A stretch of DNA of 64,000 nucleotides, from positions 1-64,000 of the forward strand of contig JANSWO010000006.1 of the NCBI GenBank assembly GCA_024743435.1, read 5' to 3'. The DNA comes from Pseudomonadaceae bacterium. Lineage in GTDB: Bacteria > Pseudomonadota > Gammaproteobacteria > Pseudomonadales > Azotimanducaceae. Both the position numbers and the translations under genes were made by a program. This document shows positions 9,574 through 17,482 of the stretch, in pieces; position 1 is the stretch's first letter, and each line of letters opens with the position of its first letter. Below the pieces are notes generated by a model, which did no database searches, was not told where the DNA came from, and saw only the letters and a list, made by a program, of their open reading frames with translations.

Positions 9574-9954
9574 TCAGCAGCGGTCTTTTTCCGGAAACTC
9601 GATACATACAGATACACCGGTCGAATCCGTCGCAGTAACCCGGTAACCGCCGTCGCCAGGATCCGTGATCACATAAGTGGCGCCGTTATCATCTTGAGGT
9701 TCCCAGCCAGTCGCTGTCGTGATTGCTGCGAGATTCGCCGCCGACACGACGAACGCTCCAGTGCGCAACCTGACATCGTCCTGAAAGAGCTGTATGGATT
9801 GGATGTTGTTGACCAGCACACCCTCGCGCGAAGTCTCGATATAGCCGTTGTACATCGGCAGACCGATCGCCGCGATGATGGCAAGAATGGCTACGGAAAT
9901 CATGAGTTCGATCAACGTGAAACCGCTGACTCTAGTTGTTGAATGCGAGGCCAT
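9574..9954 (-). CDS. Type IV prepilin, minor or second pilin
   Basis: Short prepilin with the class III signal [11 protein letters not shown] followed by a hydrophobic alpha-1 helix; PilD would cut after the Gly and methylate the Phe. Glu5 of the mature protein is present. Two cysteines at the extreme C-terminus (V-C-I-E-F-P-E-K-D-R-C) would form the small disulfide D-loop of many pilins. The frame opens at 9969, but GGAG lies 8 bases before the ATG at 9954, which I take as the start (126 aa). It is separated from the major pilin by a strong terminator, so it may be read by leak-through or its own promoter. Confidence 0.88.
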   Translation of the reverse strand: MASHSTTRVSGFTLIELMISVAILAIIAAIGLPMYNGYIETSREGVLVNNIQSIQLFQDDVRLRTGAFVVSAANLAAITTATGWEPQDDNGATYVITDPGDGGYRVTATDSTGVSVCIEFPEKDRC

Positions 9955-10026
9955 CGTTTCGGCTCCCATGGTGCGGTGTCTAAGTTTCGATTCTTGCCGA
10001 GCGACAGATACGCTCTGGTGACACGA

Positions 10027-10051
10027 AAAAGAGGGGCTAAGCCCCTCTTTT
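10027..10051 (-). terminator. Intrinsic terminator after the major pilin gene
   Basis: GAGGGGC (10031-10037) and GCCCCTC (10041-10047) form a GC stem with a 3-base loop, flanked by AAAA/TTTT. On the minus strand the stem is followed by TTTTT, the classic intrinsic terminator form. It lies 54 bases past the pilin stop. A second small inverted repeat (AAGGAGA/TCTCCTT, 10068-10087) lies between. Confidence 0.85.
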
Positions 10052-10104
10052 CCTCATTCTAGGATCGAAGGAGATCGCTGTCTCCTTCCTTCCGTAGACT
10101 CAGC

Positions 10105-10575
10105 TTAGATATCCGCAAAGTTAACCGGATTCGATTCTTGCGTAGCGAAGGCGCCGAATGCTGGCTTCGTGAAGGTCAACACCAGATTTCGGTTCTCAAA
10201 GTCACCAGAGGTAACTGCCACACCGACCTGACCGGAGGCATCAATACCGGTAGTACCTGACAGGTAAGGATCTTCGCCACCAGGCGCCGTACCACCGTTA
10301 GAGTTAAGAACCGCTACCCATGCAGCAGCGTTCGGGTATTGAGTGTCTGCAGCTGCGAGATCGGCCAGGCGACCGATAGCAACATCCGCCTGAATCTTAC
10401 GCATCTCGTTCATCGCGAATCGATAGCCCTCTTCATAGTGCGAAGAAACCTTCGCCATGTTCGAGTTCTCGATGTAGTCCTGATAAGCCGGAAGGGCCAC
10501 AGCGGCGAGAATGCCGATGATGGCTACGACGATCATCAATTCAATGAGGGTGAAACCCTTCTTGACCATTTTCAT
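10105..10575 (-). CDS. pilA: Major type IV pilin (prepilin)
   Basis: A 156-aa prepilin with the leader M-K-M-V-K-K-G, cleaved before [24 protein letters not shown], the canonical N-terminal helix with Glu5. It forms the pilus fibre after PilD processing and PilB/PilC-driven assembly. GGAG lies 8 bases before the ATG. A consensus sigma-54 promoter about 105 bases upstream marks it as the highly expressed, PilR-type regulated pilin. The protein has no cysteine at all, so the usual C-terminal disulfide loop is missing. The C-terminus is a G/T/D-rich segment followed by beta strands. Confidence 0.93.
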   Translation of the reverse strand: MKMVKKGFTLIELMIVVAIIGILAAVALPAYQDYIENSNMAKVSSHYEEGYRFAMNEMRKIQADVAIGRLADLAAADTQYPNAAAWVAVLNSNGGTAPGGEDPYLSGTTGIDASGQVGVAVTSGDFENRNLVLTFTKPAFGAFATQESNPVNFADI

Positions 10576-10680
10576 GCTATTTACTCCGTTTTCTGTAATA
10601 GCGAGTTAGTTAGCGCGGCAGCTTCTGTTTGCGAATTGCTAGTTGCGAAAACCGCGCCCAATGCTGTGCCCTGGAATATT

Positions 10681-10696
10681 TGCAAAGCTCGTGCCA
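10681..10696 (-). promoter_or_regulatory. Sigma-54 (-24/-12) promoter of the major pilin gene
   Basis: On the minus strand the sequence is TGGCACG-AGCT-TTGCA, a full match to the sigma-54 consensus TGGCACG-N4-TTGCA. It lies 106 bases before the pilin ATG and points towards it. Pilin genes in Pseudomonas and relatives use sigma-54 with the activator PilR; no pilR/pilS is in this window. The sigma-54 gene rpoN is at 60.6 kb. Confidence 0.92.
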
Positions 10697-11182
10697 AGCC
10701 TTAAAAAATGAGTTCCAAGTTCCGCCAAAAAGCAGCTCTCCATCGCAAAACACTTTGGCATCAACTGCTTAGGCCAGAGTATAGGCTCAGATAGAAAAGT
10801 GTTTGGGTGATTGCCGTCGCATTTCGTGCGTCATACGCGAATCCTCAGGCGGTCGATACTCGTCAGCACCTGACCAATAGCGTCAGCTGGGTAGCATTGG
10901 CCACCACATTACGCTCTTAGCTGCCGCTGAGGGACACCTCAGCTGAACCATGGCCTTCACTAATAGAAGAAGACGTCGTAAATCGGGCCTCTGCTGAACG
11001 GCGACACAGCGAAGAGACCTGAGTATCGTCCATCCTTGCATAGACCTGGCCAGATCAACTGATCCGGCTCTCTCTGCCTACCCGATTTATGGCAAAGCGC
11101 ATCGTCGTTGGCATGGTCAGCAAAGAAGCTGCCTTCGAGCCGCAACATCGACATACTCTACGACTAAATGGCGCGTTGTTTT

Positions 11183-11198
11183 CCCGCACTAGTGCGGG
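11183..11198. promoter_or_regulatory. 16-bp perfect palindrome upstream of pilB
   Basis: CCCGCACTAGTGCGGG is fully self-complementary and lies 122 bases before pilB, immediately upstream of the best promoter candidate. There is no T-run on either side in the right orientation, so an operator is more likely than a terminator. No regulator can be named. Confidence 0.5.
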
Positions 11199-11202
11199 CA
11201 GA

Positions 11203-11231
11203 TTGCTTAACAAAGACTGTGACCATGTTAT
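11203..11231 (+). promoter_or_regulatory. Candidate sigma-70 promoter for pilB-pilC-pilD
   Basis: TTGCTT (11203-11208), a 17-base spacer and TGTTAT (11226-11231) form a moderate -35/-10 pair about 90 bases before pilB. An alternative pair, TTGTTT-N17-CAGATT (11176-11204), would place the 16-bp palindrome exactly in its spacer. Confidence 0.35.
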
Positions 11232-11320
11232 CGACGCAAACGTGACGCAGGATTAGACTCAAGGGTTCCCAGCAACGTAACGTTCTGACTCCAGCACCAA
11301 GGACAGACGCGGCCACCATT

Positions 11321-13045
11321 ATGGCTACGGAAACAATACCCCTCAGCGGCCTGGCAAGACGCCTGGTCGAGGACGGCATACTCGATATTGCCACCGCCAC
11401 TCAGGCGAGCGAAGACGCCCGAAAAGACGGCGTGCCGTTCGTCTCCTTTCTCGTGGGCGGTGATTTTGCCTCTCCGCGCGCAATCGCTTGCTCGGCCGCC
11501 GAAGAATTTGGCGTGCCCATCATCGATCTGGGCGCGTTCGACCTGGACTCCGTGCCTAGAGACCTGGTCAAAGAAAGGCTGATTCGGCAGCACAATGCTC
11601 TGCCACTGGTTCGGCGCGGATCGCGGCTTTTCGTCGCGGTGTCCGACCCAACCAATCTACAGGCTTTGGATGAGATCAAATTCCACACCGGTGTCACCAC
11701 CGAGCCGGTGCTGGTGGAAGAAGACAAGCTGTCCGCGGTGATCACCGCTTTCCTCGATGCCCAGGAAGACGATGGCCTCGGCGATCTCGACGGCGACGAG
11801 CTTGAAGATCTGGACATGGAGGCGCTGGAAGACACGCCAGCCGAGGATGAAGATGCCGGTAACGGCACGGACGACACCCCAATCGTACGCTTCGTCAACA
11901 AGATGCTGCTGGATGCCATCAAAGGCGGCGCGTCGGATATTCACTTCGAGCCGTACGAGAAATCCTACCGGGTGCGGTTGCGCACAGATGGCGTTTTGCA
12001 TGAGGTGGCGAAGCCGCCAACTAACCTCGCACCACGCCTGGCTGCTCGCCTGAAGGTCATGTCCGAGATGGACATCTCCGAGCGCCGCGTCCCCCAGGAC
12101 GGTCGCATCAAGATGAAGCTGTCCAAGACTCGGGCCATCGATTTCCGGGTTAATACGCTCCCCACGCTCTGGGGCGAAAAAATCGTGCTGCGTATTCTGG
12201 ATCCATCCAGCGCCAAGATGGGCATCGATGCCCTGGGCTTCGAGCCCTTTCAGAAAGATCTGTACATGGACGCTCTGCACAAACCCCAGGGCATGATCCT
12301 TGTTACCGGCCCCACCGGTTCCGGTAAGACGGTGAGCCTGTACACGGGGCTGAACATTCTCAACACCCACGAGCGCAATATCGCTACAGCCGAGGATCCG
12401 GTTGAGATCAACCTGGAAGGCATCAACCAGGTACACGTGAACCACAAGGTTGGCCTGGATTTCGCCACGGCACTCAGGTCGTTCCTGCGTCAGGATCCCG
12501 ATGTTGTGATGGTTGGTGAGATTCGAGACTTGGAGACGGCGGAGATCGCCATCAAAGCCTCGCAAACCGGCCACATGGTGCTGTCGACACTGCACACCAA
12601 CTCGGCCGCCGAGACCCTGACTCGCCTGCGCAATATGGGGGTTCCCGCGTTCAACCTAGCTACCTCGGTCAGCCTCATCATCGCCCAGCGACTGGCTCGG
12701 CGACTGTGCCCAAACTGCAAGAAGTCCATCGATGTACCCGAGGCTACGCTTAAGGCTGAGGGTTTCACAGACGAGGACATCGCCGGCGGCCTGGAGATCT
12801 GCGAGGCCAACCCCGAGGGGTGCGATAAATGTAAAGAAGGTTACAAAGGCCGTGTCGGTATTTATGAAGTAGTTAAAATTACTGACGAGATCGGCCGTAT
12901 TATCATGGACGAGGGCAACAGCATTGAGCTGGCGGATCAGGCGCGCAAGCACGGCTTCGCTGACCTGCGCCGCAGTGGCCTGGTCAAGGTGACCCAAGGG
13001 CTCACCTCGCTCGCAGAGTGCAACCGGGTAACAACCGGCCACTAG
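11321..13045 (+). CDS. pilB: Type IV pilus assembly ATPase PilB
   Basis: Hexameric cytoplasmic motor that drives pilus extension. The 574-aa protein has an N-terminal MshEN-type domain (about 1-150), an acidic linker, and a secretion ATPase domain with Walker A G-P-T-G-S-G-K-T (330-337), the Asp and His boxes, and Walker B D-P-D-V-V-M-V-G-E-I-R-D (about 392-403). A tetracysteine zinc site (C-P-N-C near 463, C-D-K-C near 501) is typical of PilB rather than the retraction ATPase PilT. First gene of pilB-pilC-pilD-coaE-yacG. Confidence 0.98.
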   Translation: MATETIPLSGLARRLVEDGILDIATATQASEDARKDGVPFVSFLVGGDFASPRAIACSAAEEFGVPIIDLGAFDLDSVPRDLVKERLIRQHNALPLVRRGSRLFVAVSDPTNLQALDEIKFHTGVTTEPVLVEEDKLSAVITAFLDAQEDDGLGDLDGDELEDLDMEALEDTPAEDEDAGNGTDDTPIVRFVNKMLLDAIKGGASDIHFEPYEKSYRVRLRTDGVLHEVAKPPTNLAPRLAARLKVMSEMDISERRVPQDGRIKMKLSKTRAIDFRVNTLPTLWGEKIVLRILDPSSAKMGIDALGFEPFQKDLYMDALHKPQGMILVTGPTGSGKTVSLYTGLNILNTHERNIATAEDPVEINLEGINQVHVNHKVGLDFATALRSFLRQDPDVVMVGEIRDLETAEIAIKASQTGHMVLSTLHTNSAAETLTRLRNMGVPAFNLATSVSLIIAQRLARRLCPNCKKSIDVPEATLKAEGFTDEDIAGGLEICEANPEGCDKCKEGYKGRVGIYEVVKITDEIGRIIMDEGNSIELADQARKHGFADLRRSGLVKVTQGLTSLAECNRVTTGH

Positions 13046-13202
13046 CGAGAGTTAGGATCGATATGACGTCGATGCGGTAAAACGTATTGGCGTTGTTGTT
13101 ATTGAACAGGACAATTGAACGGGAAACCGGCGGAACGGGCCACTTCAAAGGCTCAATGTGTTGACAACACACCGCCACCAGCCGGACACAGGGCAACACG
13201 AC

Positions 13203-14426
13203 ATGGCCGAAGCCGCGACATTCGTTTGGGAAGGCAAAGACAAACAGGGCAAAAAAACCCGGGGGGAAATCTCTTCGGTGAACCCTGCGCTCGCGAAAGC
13301 CGAACTACGCCGCCAGGGTATCAGCACCACCAAACTGAAGAAGAAGGCGAAGGGCTCGAGCTTCAGCATGGGTGGCGGCGTCAAACCACTCGACATCGCA
13401 CTGTTTACGCGCCAAATGGCCACCATGATGCGAGCTGGCGTGCCACTGGTTCAGGCGTTTGAGATTGTCGCTGATGGCTCGGAGAAGCCTAAGGTTTCGC
13501 AGCTCATTCGAGAGATCCGGAACGATGTTTCCGCCGGCAACTCATTCGCCTCGTCGATTCGCAAACACCCGCTCTACTTCGATGATCTTTTCTGCAACCT
13601 GGTCGATGCAGGTGAAAGCTCGGGTGCGTTGGAGACGATGCTCGATCGCATCGCGACATACAAAGAAAAAACCGAATCCCTGAAAGCCAAGATCAAGAAG
13701 GCGATGACCTATCCGATCGCCGTTGTGGCGGTTGCTGTAATCGTTTCCGGTATCCTGCTCATCAAGGTAGTGCCGCAGTTCGAGTCCGTCTTCCAAAGCT
13801 TCGGCGCCGAATTGCCGGCGTTCACGCAGATGGTGATCAACCTGTCCGAGTTCGTGCAGGCCTACTGGCTGATGATCGTTTTCGGAATTGCAGCTGTCAT
13901 CGTGGGTTTCTCCGCGCTTAAGAAGCGCTCCCAGGGCTTACGCGACACGCTCGATCGAATCGCGCTGAAGATGCCTGTTGCCGGCAACATCATCGAAAAG
14001 TCATCCATCGCCCGCTACTCGCGGACGCTCGCGACCACCTTCGCGGCCGGTGTACCGCTAGTGGATGCATTGAATTCAGTAGCAGGCTCTACCGGCAACG
14101 TGGTGTACAAGAACGCTGTTATGAAAGTGCGCGACGACGTCTCCACCGGCCAGCAACTCAACTTCTCCATGAAAAGCACCGGCGTGTTTCCGAACATGGT
14201 GATCCAGATGGTGGCCATCGGTGAAGAAGCCGGCGCGCTGGATGACATGCTGGACAAGTCAGCCAACTACTACGAAGAGCAGGTAGATAACGCGGTGGAC
14301 AACCTCACTGCGCTGATGGAGCCGATGATCATGGCGGTGCTCGGCGTGCTCGTTGGTGGCCTGATCATTGCGATGTACCTGCCGATCTTCCAGCTCGGAT
14401 CAGTCGTCGGCGGCGGCGGTCACTAA
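13203..14426 (+). CDS. pilC: Type IV pilus inner-membrane platform protein PilC
   Basis: GspF/PilC-family platform that couples the PilB motor to pilin insertion. The 407-aa protein contains two homologous cytoplasmic helical domains (about 70-190 and 275-395), each followed by hydrophobic membrane segments, ending in the G-G-L-I-I-A-M-Y-L-P-I-F motif of the family. The frame is open from 13158, but ATG 13203 (M-A-E-A-A-T-F-V-W-E-G) gives the usual length and N-terminus. Confidence 0.96.
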   Translation: MAEAATFVWEGKDKQGKKTRGEISSVNPALAKAELRRQGISTTKLKKKAKGSSFSMGGGVKPLDIALFTRQMATMMRAGVPLVQAFEIVADGSEKPKVSQLIREIRNDVSAGNSFASSIRKHPLYFDDLFCNLVDAGESSGALETMLDRIATYKEKTESLKAKIKKAMTYPIAVVAVAVIVSGILLIKVVPQFESVFQSFGAELPAFTQMVINLSEFVQAYWLMIVFGIAAVIVGFSALKKRSQGLRDTLDRIALKMPVAGNIIEKSSIARYSRTLATTFAAGVPLVDALNSVAGSTGNVVYKNAVMKVRDDVSTGQQLNFSMKSTGVFPNMVIQMVAIGEEAGALDDMLDKSANYYEEQVDNAVDNLTALMEPMIMAVLGVLVGGLIIAMYLPIFQLGSVVGGGGH

Positions 14427-14485
14427 CACGAAACGTCGTGCCAGCTCCGCTGGCTTGAAACCACACACGAGCGAGCCGGCCCACC

Positions 14486-15376
14486 GTGATCGAAAACCTA
14501 TTGAGCTATGGATGGCTGATTGCGTTCTTCGCTCTATGGGTAGGCCTGTCGGTCGGTAGTTTCCTCAATGTCGTGATCTACCGCTTTCCAATTATGCTGG
14601 AACGCGCCTGGCGAGCTGACTTCGCCGAGATCGAAGCCGCCACCGCTGAACGGGACGGTCGCGAGCCACCTGCTGATGTGGAGCCAGATAGCACGGCTGA
14701 GGAACGCTTTAACCTTTCTTTCCCAAACTCTCACTGCCCGGCCTGTGACACGCCTATTCGCGCCTGGCAGAACATTCCCATCGTCAGTTGGCTGTTACTT
14801 CGCGGCAAATGCGCAGCCTGCGGCGTTTCTATCTCTGCTCGTTACCCGGCCGTCGAGCTGCTGACGGGCGTGCTCACACTGGTGGTCGTTGCCGTGTTCG
14901 GCTACGGCTGGCTGACCCTTGGTCTCGCCATCTACACCTGGATCCTCATCGCCGCGACATTCATCGATGCCGATACACAGCTGCTACCCGATCAGCTGAC
15001 GCTGCCTCTGCTGTGGCTGGCGCTGCTCATCAACCTGTCGTTCCCCATTGTGCCCCTGGCCGATGCGGTGGTCGGTGCGATGGCTGGCTATCTATCGCTG
15101 TGGACCATCTATTGGTTGTTCAAGCTCGTGACTGGCAAAGAAGGCATGGGCTATGGCGACTTCAAACTTCTCGCCGCCATCGGCGCGTTAGTCGGTTGGC
15201 AGGTCCTGCCTGCCGTGGTGCTAATTGCATCCATCGCCGGTTTGCTTTTTGCGATCATCCGAGCGCTACTCGGGGAGAAGGTGGCCGGCCAGCCAATGGC
15301 CTTTGGCCCATTCCTCGCGGTAGGCGGTTGGGTTGCGCTCATCGCTCGTGATAACTTGCTCGGCCTGTTGTCCTAA
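14486..15376 (+). CDS. pilD: Prepilin peptidase / N-methyltransferase
   Basis: Inner-membrane aspartic protease that cuts type IV prepilins and type II pseudopilins and methylates the new N-terminus. The 296-aa protein has the N-terminal methylase domain with a C-P-A-C (84-87) and C-A-A-C (109-112) zinc site, and the peptidase domain with the two catalytic aspartates in D-A-D-T-Q-L-L-P-D (near 161) and G-M-G-Y-G-D-F-K (near 222). GTG start. Its substrates include the two pilins at 9.6-10.6 kb. Confidence 0.97.
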   Translation: MIENLLSYGWLIAFFALWVGLSVGSFLNVVIYRFPIMLERAWRADFAEIEAATAERDGREPPADVEPDSTAEERFNLSFPNSHCPACDTPIRAWQNIPIVSWLLLRGKCAACGVSISARYPAVELLTGVLTLVVVAVFGYGWLTLGLAIYTWILIAATFIDADTQLLPDQLTLPLLWLALLINLSFPIVPLADAVVGAMAGYLSLWTIYWLFKLVTGKEGMGYGDFKLLAAIGALVGWQVLPAVVLIASIAGLLFAIIRALLGEKVAGQPMAFGPFLAVGGWVALIARDNLLGLLS

Positions 15377-15395
15377 GCAAGCGAATAACCGAATC

Positions 15396-16001
15396 ATGAG
15401 CACCTTCATCGTCGGGTTGACCGGCGGTATCGGCAGCGGCAAAACCGCTGTCTCCGATCGTTTCGCCGCCAAAGGCATCGATGTTGTCGATGCTGACATC
15501 GCCTCTCGAGTTGTCGTCGAACCGGGACGCCCAGCGCTTCTGAGCATCGCGGAACATTACGGCTCCGAAGTCATTCAAGCTGATGGCGCGCTGGACCGTG
15601 CAGCACTGCGCAAACATGTTTTTGCGGACGAAGCCGAGCGCAAGTGGCTGGAGCAACTCCTGCATCCTCTCATCAACGAGTACATCGCAGAGCAACTCGG
15701 CTCAGCGACCTCGGCCTACGCCATTCTCGTCAATCCCCTGCTCCTGGAAACCGGTCAACACAAGCGATTCACCCAGCGAGTGCTGGTAGTCGATGTGCCG
15801 GTTGAGGTCCAGATCGAACGAACGATGGCTCGCGATGACAATCCTCGCAGCCAGGTGGAAGCCATCATCAACGCGCAGATCAGCCGGGACGACCGTCTGG
15901 CACTGGCGGATGATGTGATCCGAAACGATCAGGGTTTCGATGTGCTCGATGCGGAGGTCGATGCGCTGCACAAGCAGTATCTGGAACTCGCCCGTGGCTA
16001 A
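15396..16001 (+). CDS. coaE: Dephospho-CoA kinase
   Basis: Last enzyme of coenzyme A synthesis, phosphorylating dephospho-CoA. The P-loop G-G-I-G-S-G-K-T occupies residues 8-15 and the V-D-A-D-I-A-S/R motif follows. ATG at 15396 gives 201 aa, the normal length; upstream in-frame codons overlap pilD and are not needed. pilD-coaE-yacG is a conserved order in gammaproteobacteria. Confidence 0.97.
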   Translation: MSTFIVGLTGGIGSGKTAVSDRFAAKGIDVVDADIASRVVVEPGRPALLSIAEHYGSEVIQADGALDRAALRKHVFADEAERKWLEQLLHPLINEYIAEQLGSATSAYAILVNPLLLETGQHKRFTQRVLVVDVPVEVQIERTMARDDNPRSQVEAIINAQISRDDRLALADDVIRNDQGFDVLDAEVDALHKQYLELARG

Positions 16002-16194
16002 CCCCGAGCGCATTGTGGCGTGTCCAAACTGCGGCAAGAGCACTCCCTACAGCAGCAAGAACAGCTACCGGCCTTTTTGCTCCGAGCGCTGCCGGCTGAT
16101 CGACCTCGGTGACTGGGCTTCCGAAGCCCACGCGATTCCCGGCCGGGAGTTACCCCCGGGCGCACTCGACGACGATGGCAAGCAGGAGTACTGA
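15994..16194 (+). CDS. yacG: DNA gyrase inhibitor YacG, zinc-binding
   Basis: Small zinc protein that, in E. coli, binds GyrB and inhibits gyrase. The 66-aa product has four cysteines in C-P-N-C (10-13) and C-S-E-R-C (29-33), then the R-L-I-D-L-G-D-W-A motif. The GTG start at 15994 overlaps the coaE stop by eight bases, giving the standard length. Confidence 0.92.
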   Translation: MANPERIVACPNCGKSTPYSSKNSYRPFCSERCRLIDLGDWASEAHAIPGRELPPGALDDDGKQEY

Positions 16195-16220
16195 GATCTG
16201 GTTACGAGCGGGCTACGCGA

Positions 16221-17441
16221 TCAGGTTCGATATTCGGCGTTGATGCGCACGTACTCGTAGGACAGATCGGTTGTCCAAATCTTCTCGGCGCAGTCACCCA
16301 TGCCGAGATCAATGCGAACCACCAGCTCATCCTGCGCGAGCACTCGCGCACCGTCTTCTTCGGTATACGCCGAGTGCACAAGGCCGTCCTGCGCCACCTG
16401 AACATCGTCCAGCCAAAGCGCGACGCGCTCCTGTGCGAGCCCAGCAACACCGGCGCGGCCGATGGCCATGCAGAATCGACCCCAGTTCGCATCGCCCGCA
16501 AATAGCGCGGTTTTCACCAGCGGCGAATGGGCAACCGTATAGGCGACATCCAGACAGTCCGATGCTGATGCACCGCCCTCTACCCGCACTGTGACAAATT
16601 TTGTCGCGCCTTCACCGTCGCGCACGATGCGCTGAGCGAGGTCAATCGCAACCTCGGTAATCGCCTGCGCGAGCAACTGGTAGCTTGGGCTGTTTGTCGA
16701 GGTGATGCGCGCGTGTCCCGCCAGGCCAGTGGCCGCGACGACGAAGCTGTCGTTCGTCGAGGTATCACCGTCGACGGTGATGCGGTTGAAGCTGGCATTC
16801 GCCGCGTCGCGCGTCAGTTGATCCAGCGGCTGTGCATCGATAGCCGCATCGCAGCATATGTAGGCCAGCATCGTGGCCATGTTCGGACAGATCATTCCGG
16901 AACCCTTGGCGATGCCGGTGATAGTGATCTCACAGCCATCTATCTCAAGCGTGCGCGAAATCGCCTTGGGCACGGTGTCTGTGGTCATAATTGCTCGCGC
17001 CGCAGACGCCCAGCCATCTTCCTGGGCGGAGGCCGCAGCGGAGGATAGCGCAGCGACAATCTTGTCCACGGGTAGGCGCTCGCCGATGACACCGGTAGAA
17101 AATGGTAATACGGATTCGGCTGCCAGGTTCAGGTTGCGCGCGGTTTCAGCACAGACGGCTACCGCGTCGTCTCGACCAAATTGCCCGGTTGAGGCATTGG
17201 CATTACCGCTATTAATCACCAACGCACGAGGCGAGGAGGAAGTAAGCCTCTCAGATGCCAGGTCGACCGGCGGCGCGCGAAACGCCGACTGCGTAAACAC
17301 CGCAGCTGTTGTCGATCCTTCGGCGAGTTCAATGACGGTAAGGTCCGGAAACTCCTGCTGCTTGATGCCAGCGCAGGAAGTGCCGACGCGTACGCCGGGC
17401 ACGGGCAAAAGCTCGCCCGGAGGATCGAGATTAACGGCCAT
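16221..17441 (-). CDS. argJ: Bifunctional ornithine acetyltransferase / N-acetylglutamate synthase
   Basis: Recycles the acetyl group in arginine synthesis by moving it from N-acetylornithine to glutamate. The 406-aa proenzyme splits itself into two chains before a Thr; the conserved K-G-S-G-M-I-C-P-N-M-A-T-M-L places this nucleophile at Thr190. N-S-G-N-A-N-A-S-T-G near 77-86 is the oxyanion-side motif. Convergent with yacG (26-base gap) and downstream of secA, as in Pseudomonas. The sequence cannot tell mono- from bifunctional forms. Confidence 0.96.
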   Translation of the reverse strand: MAVNLDPPGELLPVPGVRVGTSCAGIKQQEFPDLTVIELAEGSTTAAVFTQSAFRAPPVDLASERLTSSSPRALVINSGNANASTGQFGRDDAVAVCAETARNLNLAAESVLPFSTGVIGERLPVDKIVAALSSAAASAQEDGWASAARAIMTTDTVPKAISRTLEIDGCEITITGIAKGSGMICPNMATMLAYICCDAAIDAQPLDQLTRDAANASFNRITVDGDTSTNDSFVVAATGLAGHARITSTNSPSYQLLAQAITEVAIDLAQRIVRDGEGATKFVTVRVEGGASASDCLDVAYTVAHSPLVKTALFAGDANWGRFCMAIGRAGVAGLAQERVALWLDDVQVAQDGLVHSAYTEEDGARVLAQDELVVRIDLGMGDCAEKIWTTDLSYEYVRINAEYRT

Positions 17442-17482
17442 TTTCGCTACCTGCTTCTAATTTGAGTGCCTGCGGGCGAACG

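Larger units (their letters stand above)
10697..11320. other. Intergenic region between pilA and pilB
   Basis: About 620 bases with no convincing gene between the divergent pilA and pilB. GCTGAGG and CCTCAGC (10926-10943) form a 7-bp hairpin, and a 16-bp palindrome lies at 11183-11198. The side nearest the sigma-54 promoter should contain the activator sites for pilA, but I could not assign them. An open frame at 10960-11154 on the minus strand has no recognisable product and no ribosome site. Confidence 0.6.

Noticed and set aside
10960-11154. 64-codon frame between pilA and pilB
   Set aside because: No ribosome site, no recognisable domain, and it lies in a region rich in regulatory palindromes.
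11657-12595. 312-codon open frame antisense to pilB
   Set aside because: Shadow of pilB; the pilB frame carries all the family motifs.
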